Source: Terriglobia bacterium (GTDB lineage Bacteria; Acidobacteriota; Terriglobia; Terriglobales; Acidobacteriaceae). Taken from it: a DNA stretch of 64,000 bases. Where the stretch lies: NCBI GenBank assembly GCA_020073525.1, contig JAIQFA010000013.1, positions 1-64,000 of the forward strand, given 5' to 3'. Positions within the stretch are counted from its first letter, which is position 1. Every line of letters starts with the position of its first letter. Of the stretch, positions 29,278-40,245 are shown piece after piece. The notes under the pieces are model-generated. The model searched no databases. It was not told where the DNA came from and saw only the letters and a program-made list of their open reading frames with translations. The translations under genes were made by a program, and so were the position numbers.

Positions 29278-32037
29278 TCAATGAGCGGCCGAAGTGCGAC
29301 TGATCTCGGGAGACGGAGCTCGTCCCAACGGATAAGAAATCCCGTCCTTCCACCAATCCGGCGCAGGAGCCCCTTTCAGAAAACAATTGAAAAACTGAAG
29401 CATTCTCATTTGTACGTCGTGTCCCGTCGCAGATTCCCCTTCGTATTGGATCCCAAGGTGGTCTTCCCGATGATATTGCAAAAGAACGACGTCTTTCTTC
29501 CCAAGTCGATGTAAGGCATTGAACATCTCCACTGCGTGATGGAACGGCACGGCGAAATCCTCGTCACCATGAATCATTAGCATCGGAGTGTTGATGCCTT
29601 CCGCATGAAACAGAGGAGAATTTCGAACATAGTCATTCCACCGCGTCCACCACGGTCCCCCGATGTAGGGCTGAAAGGTCTCATATGATTGTGGCTCGGG
29701 TAGTGAGTCCAGATATGGCTCCCGACCAGGCGTATAAAGGTCTCCATAGCCCGAAATCAAGTCGGTGAGTCCTGCCATGGGCACTGCGGCGCTGAACATA
29801 TTGGTACGCGACACGATAAAGTAAGTTTCATAGCCGCCGTGGGAGTGCCCAGTGATCCCGAGCCTGTTAGGATCAACTAATCCAGTCGCCTCGGCTGCTC
29901 TTACCGCTTCGGTAACTGACTCCAGTGCAGCTGCGCCCGGATCACCAAAGCGCGGGCGAATAGATGGCTTCAATAAAGCGTATCCATTCTCCAACCAAGG
30001 GTTCCCCGGCCAGACATATGTGTGTTGTCCGCCGTGCTCCTCGTAGATTTCTACAATGGTGGGATATCCGTGTTTGCCAATCGGCTTATCGATTGGCAAA
30101 ATGAGCCGGGCTTCTAAGGCATCACCATGATTGGTCGTATACCGGAATACACGCTCGCCGGATGTGAAGGCAAGTCCGGAGTTTGCGAAGCTCAACTGCT
30201 TGGAGGGCCTCCACGATTCGTCAAGTACAAAATAGTTGGGATAGGACTGTGCGGTCGACCGAGTAGCGACATATACATCCGCCATCGTGGCGCGCACGTA
30301 ATTACTCATTCGTGCCGGCTCCCAATGGAGAATAACTGTCGTCCTAGTTTCTGGACTCCACCTCGCCATGCCCGATCGACCGCTCGTCAGATCCTTTGCT
30401 GCAAAATATAGCGGGCGACTGAGGTCGACGTATTGCTGGTCATTTTGATCGCTAGAGCCCTGCACGGCAGAATCATATTTCAGCAAATCATAGGAAATGT
30501 CGGCTCGGCGACCGTTTCCAGTTAAATTGATTCCAACTCCATGTTGGAGGGGAAGTGCCCAGATGTCGCGGTAATCCGACAGGAGAATGTGGCGACCGTC
30601 TTTGGACCAGCCTTGCATGACGACAGTGGACCCACCATAGCCAGCACGTCGGCGGTTGCGGTCGCTGTCCGGCGCATAGAATCTGGTGGGAAGTCCTCGA
30701 GTCATGTTTCGAGTAACTCCTGTTTTCACTTCGTAAGCGTAATATTCTCCGTCCTCTTGATATACGACGAACGCTCCGTCAGGCGAGAGTAGAGGCCTGA
30801 TATCGCTAGTGGCAAAATTGACATTGTCGACTTGAAGCCTCTTTTTGAGCATCCGGCGGCGCCCTGTTTCCAGATCCACTAAATAGTAATCACGAAGTTC
30901 CATGCCGTTGGAGGTCGCTACATCGTAGGGCTTTTCGTCGAATGCAAGAGCAAACCGGCCTCTCTTTTGCGGCACAAGCGTAGCCAAGGATGGATCGGAG
31001 AGGACGATAGCATGGTCACTGAGGGTCGAGAACAAAGCCATGTAGTTCCGTGGTCTGTCTTCGAGAAAGGCCTTGGAAGCAGGAATGTGTGGATCTCGGG
31101 CGTTCCACAGAATCAGATTAGGGGTGACTTCCACGGCTGCCGTGGTTTTGGTTTGCGGTAAAGGTCGAATGCCGAAGTACACACCGCTGTCGTTGTCGCG
31201 CCAGATTAACGGCGCATCGGGAACGGTGACGTACCCGGCAGGGAAACTCCGGTCGTCCGATTGAAAGCTCTGCTTGATCAATGCCGCAGCGTCCAGCTTC
31301 GTAAAAACTTCAAGCGTATTGCCCCTGAATAGCGCCAACGCGGAGCCTCGATCTGACCACGTGAGATTTCGATACTCTTTCGCTGATGCATCGTCGAGAT
31401 CGCGAGCGATACCGGTCGAAAGATCCTCAACGTGCAGCCCGGCGTCATCCGCCCATGCAAGACGAGTTCCCTGTCTGTTTTGCCCGTAAATTCGCACTCC
31501 GTGTTTGACACTTTGTTTTCCCGTACGAAGAGCTACGGTCGTGAGATCAAAACTCCCTTGCGCAGAATGGCCGCTTAGAACAATCTGTTCATCTGCGCCT
31601 CCCACAAATGCAGAATCGATAGCATCCTCGAATTCTGTTCGCGCGCCGGTTGCCACTCCGATCAAAACAGTCCTTGGATACTTTGGAGTGGGGCTCTCGT
31701 TGCTATTCGACGCTTGAAAGGTGATCCACCGACCAGACGGAGACATTTTGAGATTTTCCGTTGAAGCAGAGGCTTCTCCGGCGATGTACTGCCGTTCGGC
31801 ACTACCCATGGTGCTACGCACCACTACCGTCGCAAATCGGCTAGGGGGCGGATCTCCGAGGGGTGAAAGAACGTAAACGAACCACTTCCCATCAGGTGCA
31901 AGCAGCGGAGTGGTAATCATGCTCAGCTGCTTCGCGTCGCTCCGCTTCGTGAGGTCCGCCTCCGTAGCTGCCAATGCTGCAGACGCTGCGAAGGTCGTCA
32001 TTGTGACAAACAACATCCCTGTCATTGCAAGTCTCAT
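29278..32037 (-). CDS. Secreted S9 family (prolyl oligopeptidase/DPP-like) peptidase, island C
   Basis: Signal peptide; GYPTIVEIYEEH; LGITGHSHGGYETYFIVSRTNMFSAAVPMAGLTD; MLMIHGDEDFAVPFHHAVEMFNAL. Confidence 0.9.
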   Translation of the reverse strand: MRLAMTGMLFVTMTTFAASAALAATEADLTKRSDAKQLSMITTPLLAPDGKWFVYVLSPLGDPPPSRFATVVVRSTMGSAERQYIAGEASASTENLKMSPSGRWITFQASNSNESPTPKYPRTVLIGVATGARTEFEDAIDSAFVGGADEQIVLSGHSAQGSFDLTTVALRTGKQSVKHGVRIYGQNRQGTRLAWADDAGLHVEDLSTGIARDLDDASAKEYRNLTWSDRGSALALFRGNTLEVFTKLDAAALIKQSFQSDDRSFPAGYVTVPDAPLIWRDNDSGVYFGIRPLPQTKTTAAVEVTPNLILWNARDPHIPASKAFLEDRPRNYMALFSTLSDHAIVLSDPSLATLVPQKRGRFALAFDEKPYDVATSNGMELRDYYLVDLETGRRRMLKKRLQVDNVNFATSDIRPLLSPDGAFVVYQEDGEYYAYEVKTGVTRNMTRGLPTRFYAPDSDRNRRRAGYGGSTVVMQGWSKDGRHILLSDYRDIWALPLQHGVGINLTGNGRRADISYDLLKYDSAVQGSSDQNDQQYVDLSRPLYFAAKDLTSGRSGMARWSPETRTTVILHWEPARMSNYVRATMADVYVATRSTAQSYPNYFVLDESWRPSKQLSFANSGLAFTSGERVFRYTTNHGDALEARLILPIDKPIGKHGYPTIVEIYEEHGGQHTYVWPGNPWLENGYALLKPSIRPRFGDPGAAALESVTEAVRAAEATGLVDPNRLGITGHSHGGYETYFIVSRTNMFSAAVPMAGLTDLISGYGDLYTPGREPYLDSLPEPQSYETFQPYIGGPWWTRWNDYVRNSPLFHAEGINTPMLMIHGDEDFAVPFHHAVEMFNALHRLGKKDVVLLQYHREDHLGIQYEGESATGHDVQMRMLQFFNCFLKGAPAPDWWKDGISYPLGRAPSPEISRTSAAH

Positions 32038-32326
32038 GGATTAGCTCAGTTGTACGTGGTCATGGGCAAATTCGCGTGCTCACGCATTTAGAACTCGGCG
32101 TGGGAATCAGTGGATGGACAGCTCGAACCTTATATTCGCGCCGAGATGACCCATCGCATTCTCTTGCTCATCGCTGAGGTGTTCGACTTGCTGGCCCATG
32201 GACCGGGCGTCACCGACCTGTGACGCTCGCCTTGAAGGCGGATCTTCAGTTTCGGAACTCTGATCAGCCGGGTGGTCTGAGGCTCAGGCCTGTTCGGGCA
32301 TGGGCAGCAGCTTCCGTACGGAAGCA

Positions 32327-34234
32327 CTATTTATGCGGCTTGGCTCCTTGCGACTTAGTCGAATCAATCCGCGCCGTAACCTTAAACTGGAAAATGGGAA
32401 CTTGTATGGGATTCGGTGACTTGAGAAATTGGAGAATCCTATCCTCGCTACTGGCACCGGGTGTTAAAACCGAAAACCCTCCAAGGGCTTTCGAATAGTC
32501 GAATGCCGCTCCGGCGCCGGGCTCTCCGTTGTCGGCGCCACGCAGCGTCGCTGCGTTATTCAACTGCGTAATCGTGAGACGTATTGGAGGATACAGAGTT
32601 AACGCAGACTTATTTTTGATACGAAGCGGCAGTTCTATCGTCCCCGGCGCTGCGAATTCCAGCATAGGATCGGCTTCCAATTGAATCTTGTCGCTCACGT
32701 CGGCATCTACGAGATCTGCGCCGAAATTAGTGCGCACTGATTCGTTCTCATCTTGGGACACTCGAACGGAGGCTGTCCACAATTGATAGCTCCCCGTCCG
32801 ACCATCTTTCCAAATCACATGAAAGAGTCCATCCGCATCGGCCGTCATTCCGTTGTATTCTTCATGAGTTTCTGACGCCAACAGAAATACTGTGTTGCCC
32901 TCGATCTCGGTGCCCGCAATGTTGCGATATTCCTGCGTTGGATCAGTTGCAACGGACGAAACGGCTACAGCGGGAAGGAATGATTTGCCACCGTCAACTG
33001 ACGCCGCAAAGTAGCGGCTCACGCTCTCGTGCTCTTTAGTAGTCGTATCCCGTGTGTCATACCATGAGAGGGCGACTACACCCGACTTATTTACGGCAAT
33101 CGCGTGCGGTCCGAACTGCCCGCCGACAGCAGGCGAATCTACCTCGACAGGATTCGTCCACGTGCGGCCATGATCCGAGGATGAAGAGATTAGTAGTCTT
33201 GCCGGAGTGGAAGATTCTGATCCATCCATGAAGCGACTTTGGTTAGGCGAATAGCACCGGCTCATCCACGCGGCATAAACCCTGTCTTTAGAGGGTCCAT
33301 CCGAGTGGTCAATGGCATAAACGGGAGTAGCCCCCGTGGGGCAGTAGGGGCCGATGATTAGGCTGCCGTCGCTCAGTTTGAGGCGTGCTGGCGCGCTATA
33401 GCTTTTCCCACCGTCTTTCGAGGTCACATACCAGTACCCGATGCCGCCAGGGGCTCTCGGATCCATAACTATCTCGCTGAACGGAACAAATAATTCGCCG
33501 TCAGAAAAGACTGCCGGGTCGGAATTCAGTAACCCACGATCCCGGGTAGCGTGATTGTTCGCAACGTCGAAAGGTCCTTCCCATGTCTTGCCGCTATCCG
33601 TCGAGCGAAATACACAAATGTGATAATCCTTGATCTCCATTGTTGCGTGCGGATTGTGCAGCTGTGCGAAAGAGATGTAGATGTTCCCGCGAAACTTGCC
33701 TTTGCTTTGATCTACGGCCACTTTAGGTTGATCGAGAAATGGTCCTTCAATCAGAGATGGAACGCTCCATTTGAGGCCACTGTCTTCCGAGCGATATATC
33801 GCAAGGTGTGTGATCGGATTTGCGTCTCCATTTAGGAGGAACGTTATGAAGTAGGCCGCACCGTTCGAGCCGTAGAAGGCCACTGGATCGCCTCCACCGT
33901 TTTCGTTTTCGACTTCAGGGTATTTGACTGGCATCCAGGTATATCCTGCATCTCGACTTCTGTAACCCCTCGTCTTCTGCGATTCCCCATCGCGCGTGAA
34001 AAGGATTCCTGACGCGAACAAATTTTTCGCGTTCCTGGGGTCAGCCGCAATTCGAGCCTCCGCGGAAGCGCCGCTCCTTTCTTTGCTCACCGCAGCATTG
34101 GGACCAACAACAACTTTCCACGCTTCGGTTTCGTTTTCGCGTGGCGCTGAGTAGCCCAGAGTCCAAGGGAGAGCGACGATCGCCAGAACAAAGATGGTTT
34201 TCAGATTGTTTCCCAGTACCGGAAATGCTCGCAT
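32327..34234 (-). CDS. Secreted BNR/Asp-box repeat protein, island C
   Basis: MRAFPVLGNNLKTIFVLAIVALPW signal; SRDAGYTWMPV, SEDSGLKWSVP, STDSGKTWEGP, SKDGGKSYSAP, SVDGGKSFLPAV; WKDGRTGSYQLWTASVRV. Confidence 0.82.
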   Translation of the reverse strand: MRAFPVLGNNLKTIFVLAIVALPWTLGYSAPRENETEAWKVVVGPNAAVSKERSGASAEARIAADPRNAKNLFASGILFTRDGESQKTRGYRSRDAGYTWMPVKYPEVENENGGGDPVAFYGSNGAAYFITFLLNGDANPITHLAIYRSEDSGLKWSVPSLIEGPFLDQPKVAVDQSKGKFRGNIYISFAQLHNPHATMEIKDYHICVFRSTDSGKTWEGPFDVANNHATRDRGLLNSDPAVFSDGELFVPFSEIVMDPRAPGGIGYWYVTSKDGGKSYSAPARLKLSDGSLIIGPYCPTGATPVYAIDHSDGPSKDRVYAAWMSRCYSPNQSRFMDGSESSTPARLLISSSSDHGRTWTNPVEVDSPAVGGQFGPHAIAVNKSGVVALSWYDTRDTTTKEHESVSRYFAASVDGGKSFLPAVAVSSVATDPTQEYRNIAGTEIEGNTVFLLASETHEEYNGMTADADGLFHVIWKDGRTGSYQLWTASVRVSQDENESVRTNFGADLVDADVSDKIQLEADPMLEFAAPGTIELPLRIKNKSALTLYPPIRLTITQLNNAATLRGADNGEPGAGAAFDYSKALGGFSVLTPGASSEDRILQFLKSPNPIQVPIFQFKVTARIDSTKSQGAKPHK

Positions 34235-34502
34235 TTCACTCCTTTGAATGCATGGTCGGAGCATCACGGCGCCAACCATTTCCGAGTTGTCGTGCTCTGC
34301 TTTCGCGCAATTAAGGACTGCGCGACTGCGTGACGATTAGAATTGCAGCTTGAGAATCAATTGAAGCGAACGAGAACCGCATTCACGTTTAGCTGACAGA
34401 TGGTGTATGCCATCCCATTCGGATCCGCCGCAACCTTCGATTCCGCGGCAAGAACTCTGTTCACAAGAACGAGCCGGGTGAATTGGCCGCTCCGGGCGAT
34501 GG

Positions 34503-37500
34503 TCAGAATTCCAATTTCAGCGCTAATTGGATCGACCGCGGACCGCCAATTTGATAAAGCGAGCTCAGGCTTCCGGTCTGGTTGAGTGTGGTGCCGGCCC
34601 GACCAAACAGGCTTGGACCCCACGGCAACTGGTTGTAGATGAAGCCGAAATTCGGGTGATTAAAGATGTTGAAAGCTTCTGCACGGAATTGCAGGTGAAG
34701 CCGCTCGTAAATCGGAAAGTTTCGGCGGATCGCCAAATTAGCCTGCCATGCCCCGAAGCCACGCGCGAAGTTACGCGGAACGTTCCCTTCCGTACCAGAC
34801 GGAGGAAGTGTGAAGGCGTTGTAGTTTATGATGCGGCCTCCGGGATATTGCGAACCGTAGAGATACACTGGCTGCCCACTGATCAGATCTGGGTGGAAGT
34901 TGAGATATCGTTGCGTCGCTGGATCGATCGTAGACTCGCCGATGATGTCTACGGGCAGTGCCGATCGAGCTGAAATACGTGTATCAAGCGCCCAGTGCTT
35001 CAGTACCGCTGACGCCAGAGCGTTCGAGTAACGTCCCGGAACATCGTAAGTCACTGCCGCCTGGAAGTCGTGCCGAATGTCTAGATCCGAGCTGGCTCGG
35101 AGCAGTTCGTAAAGCTGAAAGTTACTCGAGGCATCGTCGATGGAGTGGGACCACGTGTAGGAAGCCAGTGCCTGCAGGCCACGCGACAGGCTCTTCTGGT
35201 ACTTCACCTGAAGCGAATTGTAATCTGAGCTCGCGAGGTTTGAAGTAAGCGTCAAGCCTCCAAACAGCGCAAAATTGGGATTCCCCAAAGCAGCAGGAAA
35301 ATATTCGAATGAAGTCAGCAATTTTCGACTGCTTGAGGCGACGTAACTGACGGTCAATGTTTGCTGTGCTCCCAAGCCTTGCTCCACCGCAAAATTCCAC
35401 TGCGCCGTGCGGGGAAGGCTGAGATTTGGAGCGAAAGCATAGATAGTTGCATCGTAGGGAGGTGCAACACTGGGTGGAGGAAGTGTAAGCTGTGCTGACG
35501 TCAGGGGGAAGGGTACGCCAAAGAGGTAACCACCCGACTGAAAACCGACCCCGGTGAACCCCTGTGAGCCCAGAGTATTTCCCATGTCGTAAAACAGACC
35601 GAAACCTGTCCTTAGAACCGTCTCGTGACCAGGGGCTTGGCGCAACTGGTAGGCGAGCCCCACCCGTGGCGCAAAACCGTGCCAATCGGTATTCCAGAGC
35701 GGAGTACCAGCGGGAGCAAGCTTGGTGGTAGCGAGATTCGTAGTCTGGTCGACGGTATATGGTGACGGCCCGTTCAGATTGCCCGGCGCAGGATTGATGT
35801 CCCAGCGAAGGCCTAGAGACAGTGAGAGCCGCGAAGTCGTTCTCCACTCGTCCTGAACGAAAGCCGAAAAGTTGTGATATATAGGCTCGACGGGAATAAC
35901 TGTAAATACGAGGTTGGCAGCGAAGTCGGCGCTGTTCGCAAGCACCAAAGCCTCGCTGGAAAAATAGCCAGACTCCGAAGTCGTGATCGGATTTATGAAG
36001 GTGGTCAGCCTGCGCCAGTCCACGCCAAACTTCACTTGGTGGACGCCATGAGACCAGGAGTAGCTGTCCGTCACGTTGAATTGCCGCTGCGCATTGCGGT
36101 TCTCCCCTAGAAAAAGAGAAGGAAAGCCACCGTATTCGAGACCGAAAGCCAACTCTGTACCCAGAGGCGTGAGTGGTTGCCCATTTGGGCCTGGAAGATC
36201 GCTGATGTTGAGTGGAGTCGCGCCTCCAAAGTTCGTAGACGTAAAGCTGAAATTTGCTCTGTTCTGCGTGATATTGAAACGCAGTTCGTTCGCTTGTGTT
36301 CCGGTGATCCGGCTGGTGGCTCCCAGAGTCAGGCTTCGCACACTGATGGCCGGGGTAGCTCTAGTTGACGAGCTTTGAGTCCAACCGCTGGAAGGGGAAT
36401 CGGCGTATCTGCCAAAGAGTTTCAGTCTATCGCCGAAGCTGTGGTCGATGCGTATACTGACGTTGTCCAACGAAGAAGGGGCCGAGTACGCAAGGTTGTA
36501 GAAGGCGAGGCCATCATTCAGGCCGTCTTCCCCGCCATTCGGGATAGCGAAGGCGTTCAGGAAGGGCTGCAACGCCGCGGGTGCCTGCTGCCGCAAATTC
36601 ATGTCAGGAACCAACGACTGATAGGAGGGTTGCGGTACCGTCAGGCGTAAGCCTTCATAGGAAAAGAAGAAAAACGTTTTGTCTTTGCCGTTGTAAAGAC
36701 CCGGAATCACAATGGGCCCGCCGAGGGTGCCTCCGAAGTCATTCTGTCGCTCCGCCAATTTCGGGACCTGCGGCGTGGCATTATCATTGAACCAGTTATT
36801 GGCGTCCATCACGTCGTTGCGGAAGTAGTCGTAGGCGGTGCCATGCCAGTTATTCGCGCCGGAGCGCGTAGAAAAGGAGAACTGCCCGCCAGGCGTGCGG
36901 CCATATTCAGCGGAGTAATTGGAGGTACTGACGCGAAACTCCTGCAAGGCGTCGATAGAAACCATGCTCTGTGTCGTGCCCAAGACCGTTTCCCCGGGAA
37001 CACTGCCTGAGAAGCCTGCCCCTCCAATAAAGTTACTCGGAACTGTTCCGGTGTTCGCGCTGACGCCATCCACTGTGAAGTAGTTTGCCTCGGTTCGTTG
37101 GCCATTGACGCTGATTTCACCGCCGTAACCGGGAATAGAAGCGACAGTGGGGACCTGGGCTACTCCGGGCGTAAGCGTCAACAGATCCTGAAAGCTTCTG
37201 CCGTTCAGTGGCATGCTCTCAACGAATTTGCGGTCAATGACAGTACTAACCGTGGCATCGGTCGTATTTACATTAGCAGCGTCAGCTGTCACCGTAATTG
37301 ACTCGGAGAACGAGCCCACCTGAAGCACGAAGTTTCGCGACAAATTGTCTTGCACGTTCAGGACGATGCCCGTCACGGAAACGCTGCGAAACGACTGCTT
37401 GCGCACATTCATCAAATATTTTCCGGGCTTAACTGCCGAAAACGCGTAAAACCCTCCTTGATTTGTCTTCGTGGTCTGGACGATGTTCGTGTCCACGTTT

Positions 37501-37682
37501 TTGAGCTCGATTTCGACCTCGGGTACCACGGCTGCACTTTGGTCGGTCACCCGGCCTGACACCGAAGCCGATTCCGACTGCCCAAACGCCCGGGCCGGCC
37601 CCAGCACCAGGCCAATCATGAGAAGAGCCAGAAATACTGCGGATGTGGCAGAGACGGCTCGAAGGCGATGAGATAAGTGCAC
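34503..37682 (-). CDS. Oar-like TonB-dependent receptor, island C
   Basis: ASVSGRVTDQSAAVVPEVEIELKNVDTNIVQTTKTNQGGFYAFSAVKPGKYLM; NGRSFQDLLTLTPGV; NGQRTEANYFTVDGVSANTG; proposed GTG start with GGAGG upstream (ORF track runs to 37964). Confidence 0.92.
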   Translation of the reverse strand: MHLSHRLRAVSATSAVFLALLMIGLVLGPARAFGQSESASVSGRVTDQSAAVVPEVEIELKNVDTNIVQTTKTNQGGFYAFSAVKPGKYLMNVRKQSFRSVSVTGIVLNVQDNLSRNFVLQVGSFSESITVTADAANVNTTDATVSTVIDRKFVESMPLNGRSFQDLLTLTPGVAQVPTVASIPGYGGEISVNGQRTEANYFTVDGVSANTGTVPSNFIGGAGFSGSVPGETVLGTTQSMVSIDALQEFRVSTSNYSAEYGRTPGGQFSFSTRSGANNWHGTAYDYFRNDVMDANNWFNDNATPQVPKLAERQNDFGGTLGGPIVIPGLYNGKDKTFFFFSYEGLRLTVPQPSYQSLVPDMNLRQQAPAALQPFLNAFAIPNGGEDGLNDGLAFYNLAYSAPSSLDNVSIRIDHSFGDRLKLFGRYADSPSSGWTQSSSTRATPAISVRSLTLGATSRITGTQANELRFNITQNRANFSFTSTNFGGATPLNISDLPGPNGQPLTPLGTELAFGLEYGGFPSLFLGENRNAQRQFNVTDSYSWSHGVHQVKFGVDWRRLTTFINPITTSESGYFSSEALVLANSADFAANLVFTVIPVEPIYHNFSAFVQDEWRTTSRLSLSLGLRWDINPAPGNLNGPSPYTVDQTTNLATTKLAPAGTPLWNTDWHGFAPRVGLAYQLRQAPGHETVLRTGFGLFYDMGNTLGSQGFTGVGFQSGGYLFGVPFPLTSAQLTLPPPSVAPPYDATIYAFAPNLSLPRTAQWNFAVEQGLGAQQTLTVSYVASSSRKLLTSFEYFPAALGNPNFALFGGLTLTSNLASSDYNSLQVKYQKSLSRGLQALASYTWSHSIDDASSNFQLYELLRASSDLDIRHDFQAAVTYDVPGRYSNALASAVLKHWALDTRISARSALPVDIIGESTIDPATQRYLNFHPDLISGQPVYLYGSQYPGGRIINYNAFTLPPSGTEGNVPRNFARGFGAWQANLAIRRNFPIYERLHLQFRAEAFNIFNHPNFGFIYNQLPWGPSLFGRAGTTLNQTGSLSSLYQIGGPRSIQLALKLEF

Positions 37683-37851
37683 GGGATATTCCTCCCTTTC
37701 AAGCAAGTATCCTTGGCGCTTGTGCTCTTTGTCCCAAGACACGAGAAGAATTATTACAGGGAGGTAAACTGCGATCGAAGATCGACCACGCGGAGTGACC
37801 ACGGAGAGGAACCACGCGGAAGCTTCGGAACCGTTCATGCAGCGCGTGGTC

Positions 37852-39153
37852 CTACGGATGATTAGGCTGACCGCGCAAATAGGCGTACATGAGATTCGGC
37901 CCTTTGGGATGCGCGGGGTCGCTGCCGGCGGGCTCAAGCGTGACAAAGACAGAATCGATCTCACTTAGAATTTTGGGATCATTGCACTTGAACACCCAAC
38001 GTCTCTGCGACTTATCATCCGAAAAAAAGATTCCGAGGTTCCGCACTTCCCTATCCCCGCCCTCCTTCTTAGCCCATACGGAGTATTGGAGGGTGGCCTT
38101 CTGCATCTTTGCTTCGTTCAAATCGTAGGCATAAAAAAGGAGTGACTTGCCTTCTGTGAAGAAGATTCGTCCGAAGGCCGGCTGCGTCTTCCCCCGGGTA
38201 TCGGTATCGACGACGTCCACGATATGAAGGTTTCGCGCAGCCATCAGATCCGAAACATCGCGCCCAACGGCGAGCAGTTGCCGCTCCTTGTCAAGGGCCG
38301 CGGTCCTATCTGCCAACTCCTGTGACAGGTCATGCATTCGCGACTGATCGGCGACCAAGGTTGTCTCCAGGTCGCCGGCATGCGCGTGCTCCTTCGCCGC
38401 CTCCTGCTGCGCACTGGCCACAGCAGTCTGAGAATCACCGAGCGCAAGCTCCGCTTTTGTCAACTGCGCTTCCAGAGCGTCGCGATCCGCCTGGAGCTTT
38501 TGCCGATCCTCTGACGCCAGTTCGATGGTCGTGCCGCGAGCAGCCAATTCGCCGTTCACTCTGTTTAGCTCGGTGTGCAATCGGTCGATCTGCTGCCGAA
38601 ACGCCTGGTTGGTCTTCTCCAATTCCGCGACCCGCTGATCCGCAACCTCTTGGCCCAAGCGATTCGAAGATCCACTCCCGGTCGACCCAACTCTGTTCTC
38701 GACGCGCGCCAGAGATTGAGTGGAATTCCGGGTCCACGTTCGGTAAAAATGTCTTGCCGACAGCCCCACAACCATTAGCAGAGCAGCAGCTGCCGCCATT
38801 ACCTGCGGCCGCCACCATAGCCGTCTCCGAAACGATAGCGAAAGAGTCGCAGGTTTCTGGATCTCCTGCTCCACATCCTCCGAAAAGTGGATGCCTTCCT
38901 GTTCCGCCCGCGCGAAGAATCTTCGAGTGAAGAGGTCTGAGTTCAAACATTCGTCTGCTTCTTCGGAAGACAGCGCGGCATTCTGTCCAGAGGATGCGAA
39001 CTGCTGCGCGGCCACGCCCAGAAAGTCGTAATAGGCCTTCCGGCAAGCATCGCATTCCGACGCGTGCCGCTCCAGCTCTACGAGTTCCTCTGGCGACGCC
39101 TGACCAATACTCGCCGCAGCGCAGAGTTCTTGAAAATCTTCATGTCTCAGCAC
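37852..39153 (-). CDS. Anti-sigma factor, zinc finger + TM + coiled coil + RskA-like domain, island C
   Basis: LVELERHASECDACRKAYYDF; VFVTLEPAGSDPAHPKGPNLMYAYLRGQPNHP; overlaps sigma stop by 14 nt. Confidence 0.87.
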   Translation of the reverse strand: MLRHEDFQELCAAASIGQASPEELVELERHASECDACRKAYYDFLGVAAQQFASSGQNAALSSEEADECLNSDLFTRRFFARAEQEGIHFSEDVEQEIQKPATLSLSFRRRLWWRPQVMAAAAALLMVVGLSARHFYRTWTRNSTQSLARVENRVGSTGSGSSNRLGQEVADQRVAELEKTNQAFRQQIDRLHTELNRVNGELAARGTTIELASEDRQKLQADRDALEAQLTKAELALGDSQTAVASAQQEAAKEHAHAGDLETTLVADQSRMHDLSQELADRTAALDKERQLLAVGRDVSDLMAARNLHIVDVVDTDTRGKTQPAFGRIFFTEGKSLLFYAYDLNEAKMQKATLQYSVWAKKEGGDREVRNLGIFFSDDKSQRRWVFKCNDPKILSEIDSVFVTLEPAGSDPAHPKGPNLMYAYLRGQPNHP

Positions 39154-39805
39154 GAGTTACGTCTCCCAGTGGGACAACCGATCGTTTCCCCTGTTCCTGC
39201 TGCGTTTTGGCTTCGAGGTAGCCGCGCAGGTGCTCCAGTCCCCGATAGTAATGATGGCGAACATTGGAAAATGTTTCCTTCCTCCGCCCCGCGATCTCCT
39301 TCAGTGTCAATCCTTCAAAGAAGAACATTTCAATGGTCTGCCTCTGCGCCTCCGGAAGCATGACCAGCACTTCGCCGGTCAGCCGCGTGTTTTCCTGGGT
39401 GGGCAAGCAAGCCAACCACAGGCTTTCCGAGTCCTCACCCGCGCTCAACTCCGCGTGCTTCTGAAAGCCGCGGACGGCCAGATAATTCCGGCGGTTCATA
39501 CTTCGGCTGTAGGCGTATTGCAGAAGCCACACTTTAAGTGTCCCTCTGGCCGGGTCAAACTGTCCCGCTTTGCGATAGATTTCGAGGAATACGGCTTGGG
39601 TCAGGTCTTCCGCTTCTCCTGCATCGCGCAGGATGCGCAGCGCTGTGGTATGGACAAGACGATGGTACCGTTTGAAGAGGATGGCAAACGAGTCGGCATT
39701 GCCCGCCTGTAACTCCTGCATCACGCCTTCGTCGCCGAGTGTCAGTAGCTCTGCGTACGAGACGTATTCTTGATCATCACCCGAAGCCATGCCCGAAGCG
39801 TCCAT
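39140..39805 (-). CDS. RNA polymerase ECF sigma factor, island C
   Basis: FKRYHRLVHTTALRILRDAGEAEDLTQAVFLEIYRKAGQFDPARGTLKVWLLQYAYSRSMNRR; FFEGLTLKEIAGRRKETFSNVRHHYYRGLEHLR. Confidence 0.93.
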   Translation of the reverse strand: MDASGMASGDDQEYVSYAELLTLGDEGVMQELQAGNADSFAILFKRYHRLVHTTALRILRDAGEAEDLTQAVFLEIYRKAGQFDPARGTLKVWLLQYAYSRSMNRRNYLAVRGFQKHAELSAGEDSESLWLACLPTQENTRLTGEVLVMLPEAQRQTIEMFFFEGLTLKEIAGRRKETFSNVRHHYYRGLEHLRGYLEAKTQQEQGKRSVVPLGDVTRAET

Positions 39806-39979
39806 AAACCAGACGGATCAGATGTCTATATCACAGAAAACAGGGCGAGAACGCGGAGAATATTTATTTCTTGCAGGTGGGACAAAGGCCGCCCACCGGC
39901 CGGTATACTCCCCGAAACCATCGAGGTAAGGGTCAGGTTATGTTGGCATTCCGCTATGGCAAAGTCGTTTGTCTCAATT

Positions 39980-40125
39980 GCGACTCTTCTCAGCAATTCA
40001 GTTGTGCGGCGGTGAATCGGCCGTTGGCTTCTTCCGCTCGGACTCTTCTTTTTGTGTCAGTACCCAAGCGGTTTTCATGGCTGTCCATCGAGCCGCGCGC
40101 GGTCAGCATCCGCGGGCGGCTTTAC
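39980..40125 (-). repeat. Degenerate small-ORF repeat family, copy 3 (fragment)
   Basis: Minus-strand AARWTAMKTAWVLTQKEESERKKPTADSPPHN*, homologous to the C-terminal part of copy 1. Confidence 0.6.
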
Positions 40126-40245
40126 CCTGCAGGTCGAAAATAGCGATTCGCCCTTCGCCCAGAAAACCGATCGTTTCGTTTAAGGTTTCGCACTTTTGAA
40201 GCTCAGCGTTGTGTTGGTGAAGCCAATCGCATAAGTGGTTCTGAC

